DNA of 64,000 nt, from contig NZ_FOQG01000018.1 of NCBI RefSeq assembly GCF_900113685.1, positions 1 through 64,000 of the forward strand, in the 5' to 3' direction. The notes beneath the pieces were generated by a model, which worked only from the letters and a program-made list of their open reading frames with translations, was not told the DNA's origin and searched no databases. Of the stretch, positions 50,925 to 59,509 are shown in pieces (position 1 is the first letter of the stretch; every line of letters starts with the position of its first letter). The position numbers were made by a program, and so were the translations under genes. The DNA comes from Nocardioides psychrotolerans. GTDB lineage: Bacteria > Actinomycetota > Actinomycetes > Propionibacteriales > Nocardioidaceae.

Positions 50925-51670
50925 GTCGTCGTTCCTGTCACGCCACCGGAGGGGTCGGGCAGCTGCTCGCCGGCTGGGAGCGGGCCCGGGAGGCTGCGGC
51001 CGGTGGCCGCCAGCGCCTCACGTAGATCATGGAGCATGCGCTCGCGCAGCTCGAGGGAGGCCTGCTCGACGTCGTCGCGTCGGCGGGGCCAGGGGGTCGG
51101 GTCGAAGGAGTACGGCGCCGCGAAGACCAGCTCCAGGCAGCGACCGCGCGGCGGGATCGAGCCGGTGTGGCCGCCCGGATCGCGGGTGCCGATCATGCTG
51201 ACCGGGACGATCGGCGCGCCGGTGACCAGCGCGAGGTAGGCCGCACCCCGGTGGAAGCGCTCGAGCTCGCCGGCGCCGCGGTGGCCCTCGGGGAAGATCC
51301 CGACGGCTCCTCCGTCGCGCAGCACCCGCAGGGCCAGCTTCACCGCGCGCGGGTCGGTCGAGTCCCGGTCGAGGGGGATCTGGCCGGTGTGTCGCAGGAA
51401 CCAGCCGAGCCGTCCGGAGAACATCTCGATCTTGGTCAGCGCGTGCAACGTCCTCGGGGCGTAGACCGCGAGCAGCGGTCCGTCGATCACGCCGATGTGG
51501 TTGGCGGCGAAGATCACCGGACCCGTGGCCGGGACCCACTCGGCGCCGTGCACCTGCACGTCGTACCGACGACGGATGAGCCAGCGCGACAACGGCCGCA
51601 GGCGGTTCAGCATCCAGGTCGGCGGGTAGGGCGTCGTGGTCGTGCGCGGCAGGGCGTCGTGGACGTTCAT
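50921..51670 (-). CDS. 1-acyl-glycerol-3-phosphate acyltransferase-like protein
   Basis: 249 aa of the PlsC family. Acyltransferase motif I is [13 protein letters not shown] (H-x4-D), motif III is [17 protein letters not shown] with the glycerol-phosphate-binding E-G-R, and [12 protein letters not shown] is motif IV. It acylates lysophosphatidate or a related lipid at the membrane. Coupled by 4-nt overlaps to cmk upstream and der downstream. Confidence 0.92.
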   Translation of the reverse strand: MNVHDALPRTTTTPYPPTWMLNRLRPLSRWLIRRRYDVQVHGAEWVPATGPVIFAANHIGVIDGPLLAVYAPRTLHALTKIEMFSGRLGWFLRHTGQIPLDRDSTDPRAVKLALRVLRDGGAVGIFPEGHRGAGELERFHRGAAYLALVTGAPIVPVSMIGTRDPGGHTGSIPPRGRCLELVFAAPYSFDPTPWPRRRDDVEQASLELRERMLHDLREALAATGRSLPGPLPAGEQLPDPSGGVTGTTT

Positions 51671-52371
51671 GGCCCGGCCTCGAGGACCAGTCCGACGACG
51701 AGGTCGATGACCTCCTCGAGGGAGTACGGCGTGGTGTCGACGTGGACGGCACCGTCGGCCCTGACCAGGGGGGCGGTGGTGCGCCCGGAGTCGATGCGGT
51801 CGCGCTCGGCGAGGACCTGCGCGGTGGCGGCCACGTCGGAGCCACCCTGCTCAGCGGCGCGACGCAGGGCGCGGGCCTCGGTGTCGGCGGTGAGGTAGAG
51901 CTTGATCTCGGCCTGGGGCCACACGACCGAGCCGATGTCGCGGCCCTCGACGACGATGCCGCCGCCGTCGATGATGCCTCGCTGGAGCTCCAACAGGCGC
52001 GCCCGGACAGCCGAGACGGTGCTCACGGGCGAGACGTTGCGGGTGACCTCGTCGCTGCGGATCGCGACGGCCACGTCGACGCCGTCGATCTGGATCGTGG
52101 GACCGGTCGGGTCGGTGCCGGAGAGGATCGGAGCCTCGTCACAACGGGCAGCGACGGCCTCGGCGTCGTGGACGTCGACACCCTCGCGCAGCAGCCACCA
52201 GGTGATCGCGCGGAACTGGGCGCCGGTGTCGAGGTAGCGCAGACCCAAACGGGTCGCGACGCCGCGGCAGGTGCTCGACTTGCCTGACCCGGAGGTCCCG
52301 TCGACAGCCACCACCACACGAGACCCAGCACTGCTCACCACGGGAGGGGACCCTACCGGTGAGTCACCCAT
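51667..52371 (-). CDS. cmk: Cytidylate kinase
   Basis: 234 aa. P-loop VAVDGTSGSGKSSTCRGVA near the N-terminus, then YLDTGAQFRAITWW, NVSPVSTVSAVRARLLELQR, and IVVEGRDIGSVVWP with the CMP-binding GRDIG. Phosphorylates CMP and dCMP. The annotated ATG overlaps the tyrA stop by 19 nt; an internal GTG at 52341 just before the P-loop is an alternative start. Confidence 0.95.
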   Translation of the reverse strand: MGDSPVGSPPVVSSAGSRVVVAVDGTSGSGKSSTCRGVATRLGLRYLDTGAQFRAITWWLLREGVDVHDAEAVAARCDEAPILSGTDPTGPTIQIDGVDVAVAIRSDEVTRNVSPVSTVSAVRARLLELQRGIIDGGGIVVEGRDIGSVVWPQAEIKLYLTADTEARALRRAAEQGGSDVAATAQVLAERDRIDSGRTTAPLVRADGAVHVDTTPYSLEEVIDLVVGLVLEAGP

Positions 52372-53429
52372 CCCCGGGATTCGAGAGAGGCGAGCAGGTG
52401 GTCGATCCGGTCCACGTCGACGACCAGCTCGACCAGCCCGACGCGTCGGCCGGGGTCGTGGTCGATGCGGACGTCCTCGATGTTGACCTCGCTGGCGCCG
52501 GCGTCGGCGAAGAGCCGCGCGAGCTCGCCCGGGTGGTCGGGCACCGCGACGAAGACCCTGCCGCTGGGCAGGGCCGGGCCGCCGTGCTTGCCCGGGATCG
52601 CCTGCGTGCCGGCCACGCCCTGGCTCAGGACGGCCTCGAGACCGCTCCGGTCACCCGCACCGAGCGCCTCGATCAGCGTGTCCAGCCTCCCGCGCACACT
52701 GGTGAGCAGTGCTGCGACCGCGGTGGCGTTGGCCGACACGATCTGGCCGTAGAGGCGGGGGTCGCCCGCGGCGACCCGAGTGACGTCGCGCACGCCCTGC
52801 CCGGAGAGGGCGAGGTGGTCGCTCGGGGCGTCGAGAAGGGCGCCTGCGGCGAGCGCGGCCATCAGGTGCGGGAGGTGGGAGGTGCGGGCGACGGCCTTGT
52901 CGTGCTCGTCGGGGGTGAGTCGGACGGGTACGGCGCCGCAGAGTGCTGCCAGGGCCTCCACGAGGTCCACCGCTCGTGGGTCGGCAGTGGCGTGGGCGGT
53001 GACCGCCCAGGGGCGCCCGTCGAAGAGCGATGCGCTGGCGGCCAGGGGGCCGGAGCGTTCGCTGCCCGCCATCGGGTGCCCTCCGACGTACCGCTCGACG
53101 GTGCGGTGGTCGGCGACCGCCGCCAGTGGGCCGGCCTTGACGCTGCCGACGTCGGTGACGAAGGCGCCGGAGTCGAGGGCCCGGGCGATCTGCGCGCCCA
53201 GGTGGTCGGGGGGTACGGCGACCACGACGAGCTGAGGTCGGTCTGCCGGAGTGCTGACGCGGCCGGCTCCCAGCCCCGAGGCGGTGCGTAGGTGGTCGTC
53301 GGAGGGATCGGTCAGCAGCACCTCGAGGCCCGCGCGGCGGCAGGCCAGGCCGATGGAGGTGCCGATCAGGCCGACCCCGACGATCTCGACCGGCCCGACG
53401 AGCGACTCCCTCACCGGGGTGTCACTCAT
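52353..53429 (-). CDS. tyrA: Prephenate dehydrogenase with C-terminal ACT domain
   Basis: 358 aa. NAD-binding start VEIVGVGLIGTSIGLACRR, prephenate-site pieces VGGHPMAGSERSGP and LTPDEHDKAVARTSHLPHLMAALA, and a C-terminal ACT domain (RVFVAVPDHPGELARLFADAGASEVNIEDV). It converts prephenate to 4-hydroxyphenylpyruvate in tyrosine synthesis, feedback-regulated through the ACT domain. It overlaps the chorismate mutase gene by 8 nt, placing two consecutive steps together. Confidence 0.94.
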   Translation of the reverse strand: MSDTPVRESLVGPVEIVGVGLIGTSIGLACRRAGLEVLLTDPSDDHLRTASGLGAGRVSTPADRPQLVVVAVPPDHLGAQIARALDSGAFVTDVGSVKAGPLAAVADHRTVERYVGGHPMAGSERSGPLAASASLFDGRPWAVTAHATADPRAVDLVEALAALCGAVPVRLTPDEHDKAVARTSHLPHLMAALAAGALLDAPSDHLALSGQGVRDVTRVAAGDPRLYGQIVSANATAVAALLTSVRGRLDTLIEALGAGDRSGLEAVLSQGVAGTQAIPGKHGGPALPSGRVFVAVPDHPGELARLFADAGASEVNIEDVRIDHDPGRRVGLVELVVDVDRIDHLLASLESRGWVTHR

Positions 53430-53805
53430 CCGGGACGGACCTGACCCGGGTGAGGTCGGAGCGCAGCGCGGCCGCGCCGTGGAGGTAGACGTGGGTGATG
53501 TCCGCGCGCGGCAGGTCGGTCTCGACGTGGGCCATCATCCGGACCACGCGGGGCATGGAGCCCTCGATCTCGAGCTCGCGCGCGCAGATCAGCGGCACCT
53601 CGCCGAAGCCCAGTCCGCGGGCGGCGTAGGCGGGGAACTCGGAGACCAGGTCACTGGTGGCGGTGAAGATCACCGAGATGAAGTCGTCGACCTCGAGGCC
53701 GTTGGAGGTCATCACGTCCGTGACCATCTCGGCCACCCGCTCGAGCATCTGCTCGCGCACGTCCTCGTCGAGCTGGGTCGCTCCCCGCACCGCTCGCACT
53801 GCCAC
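53422..53805 (-). CDS. aroH: Chorismate mutase, AroH type
   Basis: 127 aa starting VAVRAVRGATQLDEDV, the AroH-class trimeric beta-barrel enzyme: conserved Arg in RAVRGATQLD, EVDDFISVIFTATSDLVSEFPA, and GLGFGEVPLICARELEIEGSMPRVVRMMAHV. It makes prephenate for the adjacent TyrA. GAGG precedes the GTG start; a longer frame to 53856 adds an unconserved arginine-rich leader. Confidence 0.94.
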   Translation of the reverse strand: MAVRAVRGATQLDEDVREQMLERVAEMVTDVMTSNGLEVDDFISVIFTATSDLVSEFPAYAARGLGFGEVPLICARELEIEGSMPRVVRMMAHVETDLPRADITHVYLHGAAALRSDLTRVRSVPDE

Positions 53806-54132
53806 GTCTGTTCCTCGTCTCGCATCCTCGGGCCGTCTCGGGCCATGTCGGGCCATCTGGGGTCGCGGGCAAGGCTAGTGCCCGGGCAGGGATCGCTGGG
53901 AAGGGCGCCGTCAGGCGGGCTGGTAGTCGCCGAAGGACCCGTGGTCGCCCTCGAGATCGGCGACGCCGCCGCCCCGACCGCCGTAGTCCTGGTCGACCAG
54001 GCCGCCCTGCATCGCGGCGCCGGCGACGTCGGCCCAGCAGCACCCGATACGTCGTAGGCCGTCAGGCTCGCGACGTAAGGCCGCAGCGCGGGAGCACGAG
54101 CCCGGAGGCACCCACGACCGCTGCAGCCCGGA
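53806..54132. other. Intergenic region between rluB and aroH
   Basis: About 330 bp without a supported gene. A short reverse frame at 53911-54012 (ATG, 33 codons, glycine-rich, ending in FGDYQPA) is possible but lacks homology evidence. The run GGGCCGTCTCGGGCCATGTCGGGCC near 53830-53855 is a small imperfect repeat. Nothing else was noticed. Confidence 0.4.
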
Positions 54133-54897
54133 TCAGAGCTGGGCGTTGTCGAGCAGCTCGCCGAGCTCGTCGTTCGTGAGGTCGCGCAGGCCGCCGCTGG
54201 GCAGCTGAGCCAGCTGGACCGGGCCGATGGCGGTGCGGGTCAGCCGGCGCACGGGGTGACCGAGCAGCTCGAGCAGGCGGCGCACGATGCGGTTGCGGCC
54301 CTCGTGGATGACCAGCTCGACGATCGACTTCGCGCCGCGACCGCGCCCGGAGACGCTGATGACCCTGGCCGCGGTCACGGTCACGGGGCCGTCGTCGAGC
54401 GTGACGCCATCGAGCAGCTCGGCCACGGTCGCCTTGGTGACCTCGCCGTCGACCTCGGCGACGTAGGTCTTGTCGACCTCGTAGGACGGGTGGGCCATGC
54501 GTTGCGCGAAGTCGCCGTCGTTGGTGAGCAGCAGCAGGCCGGAGGTGTCGGTGTCGAGCCGGCCAACGTGGAAGAGCCGCTCGGACCGGTGAGCTACGAC
54601 GTCGGTGATCGTGCGCCGCCCCTCGGGGTCGGACATCGTCGACACGACGCCCCGGGGCTTGTTGAGCACGAGGTAGACCAGCTCGGAGATCGGCGGCAGA
54701 CGCTTGCCACCGACGCGGATCACCGCGGTGCGGGGATCGACCTTGGTGCCGAGGCGGGTGATGGTCTCGCCGTCGACGACGACCTCACCGTCGAGCATCA
54801 GCTCCTCGCACTTGCGACGCGACGCGACGCCCGACTGCGCGAGCAGCTTCTGCAAGCGGATCAGGCCGTCCTCGTCGGTGGCGATCTCACGGCTCAT
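54133..54897 (-). CDS. rluB: Pseudouridine synthase RluB/RsuA family
   Basis: 254 aa. S4 RNA-binding domain first: RLQKLLAQSGVASRRKCEELMLDGEV. Catalytic domain: LVLNKPRGVVSTMSDPEGR, RLFHVGRLDTDTSGLLLLTNDGDFAQRMAHPS with the catalytic Asp in GRLDTDTSG, and EGRNRIVRRLLELLGHPVRRLTR. It modifies uridine in 23S rRNA. The ATG overlaps the scpB stop by 4 nt. Confidence 0.95.
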   Translation of the reverse strand: MSREIATDEDGLIRLQKLLAQSGVASRRKCEELMLDGEVVVDGETITRLGTKVDPRTAVIRVGGKRLPPISELVYLVLNKPRGVVSTMSDPEGRRTITDVVAHRSERLFHVGRLDTDTSGLLLLTNDGDFAQRMAHPSYEVDKTYVAEVDGEVTKATVAELLDGVTLDDGPVTVTAARVISVSGRGRGAKSIVELVIHEGRNRIVRRLLELLGHPVRRLTRTAIGPVQLAQLPSGGLRDLTNDELGELLDNAQL

Positions 54898-55670
54898 GGC
54901 TGGTCCTCGGTCACAGCGCCATCCTCCGGCACCGCCGAGTCGGCAGGCGCAGCGGCCTCGACTGAAGCGAGCCCAACGGCCGCAGCCTCGCCGGCCGCAG
55001 CCTCGCCGGCCGCAGCCTCGCCGGCGGAGCCCGCCGCGCTCTCGTGCGGCATCTGGGAGGCGGCCATCTCCGCGAGCTCGTCCTCGAGGTCGTCGAGGTC
55101 GGGCAGGTAGGGCGCGAGCTCGGGCAGGTCCTGGAGCGAGGTCACGCCGATCCGCTCGAGGAAGTAGGTCGACGTGCGGAACAGGTTGGCCCCCGTCTCG
55201 CCGTCCTGCCCGGCCTCCTCGACCAGGCCACGCGAGATCAGCGTGCGCATGACGCCATCGACGTTGACGCCCCGGATCGCAGAGACCCGGGCGCGCGAGA
55301 CCGGCTGCTTGTAGGCCACGACCGCGAGGGTCTCCAGCGCCGCATGGGTGAGCCGCGCCTGCTGACCCTCGAGCACGAACGCCTCCACCACAGCGGCGTA
55401 GGCGTCGCGCGAGTAGAACCGCCACCCGCCCCCGACGTTGCGCAGCTCGAAGCCTCGGCCCTGCTCGGTGTACTCCGCGGCCAGCGCGTGCAGCGCCGCG
55501 GTCACCTCGTCGGCGGGATATCCCACGGCCGAGGCAAGGCTGACGTCGTCGAGCGCCTGGTCGGAGATCATCAGCACCGCCTCGAGCGAGGGCCGCAGCT
55601 CCGCCACGGGTACGGCGAGCAGCTCGCCGTCGTCAGTGGTGTCCGTCGGGTCAGACGTGGGCTCGGTCAT
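54894..55670 (-). CDS. scpB: Segregation and condensation protein B
   Basis: 258 aa with the two winged-helix domains of ScpB: SLEAVLMISDQALDDVSLASAVGYPADEVTAAL, GFELRNVGGGWRFYSRD, ALETLAVVAYKQPVSRARVSAIRGVN, and LVEEAGQDGETGANLFRTST. It is the partner of ScpA and SMC in chromosome condensation. The C-terminal tail carries a perfect triple GEAAA repeat (see 54978-55022) not found in ScpB generally. Confidence 0.96.
   Translation of the reverse strand: MTEPTSDPTDTTDDGELLAVPVAELRPSLEAVLMISDQALDDVSLASAVGYPADEVTAALHALAAEYTEQGRGFELRNVGGGWRFYSRDAYAAVVEAFVLEGQQARLTHAALETLAVVAYKQPVSRARVSAIRGVNVDGVMRTLISRGLVEEAGQDGETGANLFRTSTYFLERIGVTSLQDLPELAPYLPDLDDLEDELAEMAASQMPHESAAGSAGEAAAGEAAAGEAAAVGLASVEAAAPADSAVPEDGAVTEDQP
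54978..55022. repeat. Three tandem 15-bp units inside scpB
   Basis: Unit GGCCGCAGCCTCGCC occurs three times without a mismatch (54978-54992, 54993-55007, 55008-55022). Read on the coding strand it encodes (GEAAA)3 in the disordered tail of ScpB. In-frame tandem repeats like this may vary in number between strains. Confidence 0.85.
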
Positions 55671-56545
55671 GGGGTCTCCTCGTCGTCGGGCCCGTCTGGC
55701 ACGTCGGGCGTCTCAGCAGGGGTGTCGGCCTCGGGCGTCGCGCCGTCGAACTCGTCGCTGATCTCGATCTCGTCGTCGCTGCCGGTCCAGCGGATGGTCA
55801 GCTCGCCCAGCGCGGTGACCTGTTCGAAGGAGACTGCCCCCTCGCGGAAGAGCTCGAGCAGCGACAGGAAGCGGGCCACCGTGGTGAGCCGGTCGGGCGA
55901 GTCTCCGCACAGGGACCGGAAGGTGAGGGTGCCGGAGCGCCGCAGCCGGTCCATGACGATCGCGCCCTGCTCGCGCACGCTGACCTTGGCGGCGTGGATG
56001 TGCTGGAGCGACACCTCGAGCACCGGCTTGGGCTCGAGGGCCTTGGCGGCGAGCTGGGCGAAGTGGTCCAGCCCGATGCCGATCAGCACCTCGGGCAGCA
56101 GCGTGGCGTAGCGCTCCTCGAGGCCGACCGCGCGCGGGTAGCGGCGTGCCTCCTCGGCCAGGCGGACCGCGAGGAAGCTCGCTACCTGCTTGAACGCCTT
56201 GTATTGCATGAGCCGGGCGAAGAGCAGGTCCCGCGCCTCGAGCAGCGCGAGGTCCTCCTCGTCCTCCACGTCGCCCTGCGGCAGCAGCCGGGCGGCCTTG
56301 AGGTCCAGCAGGGTCGAGGCGACCAGGAGGAAGGACGTGGTCTGCTCGAGGTCCCAGACTGGTCCGCCGACCTTGACGAAGGTGATGAACTCGCCTGTCA
56401 CCTGCGCCAACGCGACCTCGGTGACGTCCAGCTTGTGCTTGGAGATCAGGCTCAGCAGCAGGTCGAAGGGGCCCTCGAAGTTGTCGAGCCGGAGCTCGAA
56501 GCCCGGATTCTCACCGGTCTCGCCCGGGATGGCGAGGCTGGTCAT
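55667..56545 (-). CDS. scpA: Segregation and condensation protein A
   Basis: 292 aa kleisin: FELRLDNFEGPFDLLLSLISKHKLDVTEVALAQVTGEFITF, LLVASTLLDLKAARLLP, and C-terminal winged helix VARFLSLLELFREGAVSFEQVTALGELTIRW. Bridges SMC heads together with ScpB. An acidic tail follows. Overlaps of 4 nt at both ends place it in an operon with parA and scpB. Confidence 0.96.
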   Translation of the reverse strand: MTSLAIPGETGENPGFELRLDNFEGPFDLLLSLISKHKLDVTEVALAQVTGEFITFVKVGGPVWDLEQTTSFLLVASTLLDLKAARLLPQGDVEDEEDLALLEARDLLFARLMQYKAFKQVASFLAVRLAEEARRYPRAVGLEERYATLLPEVLIGIGLDHFAQLAAKALEPKPVLEVSLQHIHAAKVSVREQGAIVMDRLRRSGTLTFRSLCGDSPDRLTTVARFLSLLELFREGAVSFEQVTALGELTIRWTGSDDEIEISDEFDGATPEADTPAETPDVPDGPDDEETP

Positions 56546-56871
56546 CCGTCGGTCAACCGCCGCACCAGCACGCTGTCGGCGCCGTGGGTGTCGAAGTCGG
56601 CCAGGACCAGCGCCACCGCCTCGCGCACGAGGCGGCCACGGTCGACGGCGAGGCCGTGACTGGCGCGCAGCGCGAGCCGGGCGTGCTCGATCTGCAGCAG
56701 CTCGTCGGAGGTGACGTAGACCGTCATCTTCTCGTCGTGCCGGATCCGCCCGCTGGGCTTGGCGGGGTCGGCCGTCTCGGCCGGGGGCGGCTGGGCCGGC
56801 TCGGGCGCGTCGGGGACGGCACGGACCGACGCGGTGGGTCGGAAGAGGTCGTCGGCCGCAGGCATGCTCAC
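56542..56871 (-). CDS. Small protein between parA and scpA, possible DNA-binding partner
   Basis: About 109 aa; GTG 56871 overlaps the parA stop (GTGA), ATG 56865 is the alternative. A proline-rich N-terminus is followed by GRIRHDEKMTVYVTSDELLQIEHARLALRASHG, a strand-then-helix pattern like a ribbon-helix-helix fold, and RGRLVREAVALVLADFDTHG. This suggests a DNA-binding protein analogous to small ParB-like or RHH partners of ParA. Conserved position between parA and scpA in actinobacteria is known; its role is not. Confidence 0.75.
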   Translation of the reverse strand: MSMPAADDLFRPTASVRAVPDAPEPAQPPPAETADPAKPSGRIRHDEKMTVYVTSDELLQIEHARLALRASHGLAVDRGRLVREAVALVLADFDTHGADSVLVRRLTDG

Positions 56872-57986
56872 ACGTCGAGACACCGAGCCGCCACCTCCTT
56901 GGAGAGCTGTCGGTAGGAGTCGGCACCGGCCGACGACGAGGCGTAGGTCGTGATCGGCTCACCGGCCACGGTCGAGTCCGAGAACTTCACGGTACGACGG
57001 ATCACGGTGTGGAACACCTTGTCGCCCCACGCCTGCACGAGGCGGTCCATGACCTCGCGCGAGTGCAGCGTGCGGCCGTCGAACATCGTGCCGAGCACAC
57101 CGTCGATCTCCAGGCGCGGGTTGAGGCGCTCGCGGACCTTGTCGATCGTCGTCTTGAGCAGCGCCACGCCGCGCAGCGCGAAGTATTCGCACTCCAGGGG
57201 GACGATCACGCCGTGGGAGGCGGTCAGGGCGTTGACGGTCAGCAGCCCCAGGGAGGGCTGGCAGTCGATGAGGATGACGTCGTAGGTCGCGAGGGCCGGG
57301 GCCAGCACCCGCTGCAGGGTCTGCTCGCGCGCCACCTCGTGCACCAGCTGCACCTCGGCGGCCGACAGGTCGATGTTGGAGGGCAGCAGGTCCATGCCGG
57401 GCACGCCCGAGGGCACGACGACGTCCTCGACCTTGACGTCGCGCTCCATCAGGAGGTTGTAGATCGTCAGGTCCATCTCGTGCGGGTTGAGGCCCAGACC
57501 GACCGACAGCGAGCCCTGGGGGTCGAAGTCGACGAGCAGGACCTTGCGGCCGTACTCCGCGAGCGCAGCACCCAGGTTGATGGTGGTCGTGGTCTTGCCG
57601 ACCCCGCCCTTCTGGTTGCACATCGAGATCACGCGGGCGTTGCCGTGGCTGGTGAGCACCGAGGGCTCGGGCAGGTGCGGCATCGGACGCCCGGTCGGCC
57701 CCATCACGACGGGGCCGTCGGACGGCGCAGCCGCGCTCTCGCGCACGACGGAGGGCGCCTCGTTGCTGGCCGCCACCGCGGGCACGCCACCGCGGGGCGT
57801 CTCTTCTCGGGGCGTCTCCTCCTGGGGGAGATCCTCGCGCCGGATCGGCTTCTCGAACGGCAGGGGGTCGCTGAGGGGAACGTCAGACACGTCATCTCCG
57901 AGAGGTGGGGAAGTGACCGGTGCCCTCGGCGGCATCGCGGGGGCGGAGCTCCCGCCGAATCCGGGGAACATCTGGTTGTCGCTCAT
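56868..57986 (-). CDS. ParA-family chromosome partitioning ATPase
   Basis: 372 aa. A disordered proline/glutamate-rich N-terminal 110 residues precede the deviant Walker A CNQKGGVGKTTTTINLGAALAEYG, then VLLVDFDPQGSLSVGLG (switch), and VILIDCQPSLGLLTVNALTA (Walker B). This is the second ParA type in actinobacteria, next to scpAB rather than oriC. It probably positions chromosome or protein cargo. Confidence 0.93.
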   Translation of the reverse strand: MSDNQMFPGFGGSSAPAMPPRAPVTSPPLGDDVSDVPLSDPLPFEKPIRREDLPQEETPREETPRGGVPAVAASNEAPSVVRESAAAPSDGPVVMGPTGRPMPHLPEPSVLTSHGNARVISMCNQKGGVGKTTTTINLGAALAEYGRKVLLVDFDPQGSLSVGLGLNPHEMDLTIYNLLMERDVKVEDVVVPSGVPGMDLLPSNIDLSAAEVQLVHEVAREQTLQRVLAPALATYDVILIDCQPSLGLLTVNALTASHGVIVPLECEYFALRGVALLKTTIDKVRERLNPRLEIDGVLGTMFDGRTLHSREVMDRLVQAWGDKVFHTVIRRTVKFSDSTVAGEPITTYASSSAGADSYRQLSKEVAARCLDV

Positions 57987-58234
57987 GTGCCACTCCTAGG
58001 TCCGGTCCGGGGGTCGTGCTCCCCCATCACACAATGTCGACACGACGACATTGCGGCGACTCGCCGCGGACTCTAGGTCCGGTCCTCCCAAGGGGACAAC
58101 AGTGCGTCGAGTTCCCACAGGCTGGGGTGATTTCCAGCACCTGCCTGTGCACTCGTCACCGCTCGTCGTACACAGGCGGCGGCGGCCTGTGCACTTTCCT
58201 GTGGAGGGCGGGGACCGGGTGTCACACTGGTCGG

Positions 58235-59476
58235 GTGCGTCGACGAGCAGCTCGGGTCCTGGAGCTCGGCGCCCTCGTCCTGGTGCTCGCCGTTCTCCTC
58301 GGTGGCGGCAGCGTGGCGCTGCTGACCGGCTCCGACGGCGACGACCAGCCCTCCGCGTCCACGAGCCCGTCCGGCACGCCGCTGCCCTCGCCCTCCCCCA
58401 CCCCGGAGCCGACCCCGGAGCCGACCTCGCCCGCGCCTACACCATCGACCACCGTGACCCCCACCCCCGACTGCACGCCCGACGTCCCCCTGGTCGACGC
58501 GGACGCCACGCCCGAGGCCCGCTGCCTCGCCCAGGCGCTCGACGGCTGGCAGCGCGACGGGCTCATGGGCGTGGGCCAACAGCTCAACCTCTCCAACGAG
58601 GCCTACCAGGCGCCGCTGCGCCAGCTCGGAGGGCGCTCGGTCGCGCTGGTCGGCTTCGACCTGCAGGAGCTTGAGGAGGGTGAGGGGTTCGGCTTCTACG
58701 AACCGCCCGTCCAGCGACTGCTGCAGCTCGCGGCCGACGGGGTCGTGCTGACGGCCTCGTGGCACACGCCCAACCCCGACAGCGGCCTCGACGCGCGCGA
58801 TCGTCGGTGGACCGACCTGGCCGCCCTGCTCCAGCCGGAGACCCCGCAGGCGGTGGCGTTCTGGGCCGACTACGACGCCAAGCTCGAGCTGCTGGGACGA
58901 CTCCAATCCGGCGACGACGGGCTCCTCCAGCCGGCCGCGGTGCTGTTCCGCCCGCTCCACGAGGCCAACGGCGACTGGTTCTGGTGGGGTCAGCCCGACC
59001 CGGAGACCTACCGGGCGCTGTGGGCCGCGATGCAGGAGCGCGCCGCTGATGCCGGGGTCCACAACATCGTCTGGGGCTGGTCGGCCAACGTGGCCAGCCA
59101 CGACGGCATCACCGACCCCCTCACGTTGGTGCCCGACTCGGTCGACCTGGTCGGCATCGACTCCTACGACCCGGTCGGTGACGGCTCCGGCCAGGCCGAC
59201 CCGCTCGACCTGAACGGCCTCGCCGACCTCGCCGCCGACCACCCGCGCACCGCCGTCACCGAGGTCGGACCTCACGGGAGCACCGACGGCGACTGGGACC
59301 CCACCGTCATCGCCCGCTCCGCACTCGCGGTCGGGGTGCGCCCGACGTACGCCCTGCTGTGGTTCGACGACGGCGACGGCGCCGACGGCTACACCGGTGC
59401 CAAGCAGATCAGCTCGCTGCGCGGCGGTCGCGACTGGCTGGACTCCTGCACTGACGGGCTCTGTCCACTTTCCTGA
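58235..59476 (+). CDS. Secreted/membrane-anchored GH26-like glycosidase, copy 1
   Basis: About 413 aa from a GTG. An N-terminal membrane anchor or uncleaved signal (ELGALVLVLAVLLGGGSVALLTG) precedes a Pro/Thr/Ser-rich linker of about 50 residues. The GH26 (beta-mannanase-like) domain follows: LMGVGQQLN, the acid/base E243 in FRPLHEANGDWFWWG, the nucleophile E343 in AVTEVGPHG, and DSYDPVG. The target is probably beta-mannan or a beta-1,3/1,4-linked glucan; the family is broad. 33 bp separate it from the second copy. Confidence 0.87.
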   Translation: MRRRAARVLELGALVLVLAVLLGGGSVALLTGSDGDDQPSASTSPSGTPLPSPSPTPEPTPEPTSPAPTPSTTVTPTPDCTPDVPLVDADATPEARCLAQALDGWQRDGLMGVGQQLNLSNEAYQAPLRQLGGRSVALVGFDLQELEEGEGFGFYEPPVQRLLQLAADGVVLTASWHTPNPDSGLDARDRRWTDLAALLQPETPQAVAFWADYDAKLELLGRLQSGDDGLLQPAAVLFRPLHEANGDWFWWGQPDPETYRALWAAMQERAADAGVHNIVWGWSANVASHDGITDPLTLVPDSVDLVGIDSYDPVGDGSGQADPLDLNGLADLAADHPRTAVTEVGPHGSTDGDWDPTVIARSALAVGVRPTYALLWFDDGDGADGYTGAKQISSLRGGRDWLDSCTDGLCPLS

Positions 59477-59509
59477 TCACGAGGCCCTGCCGGCTGCCAG
59501 ACTGCACGG

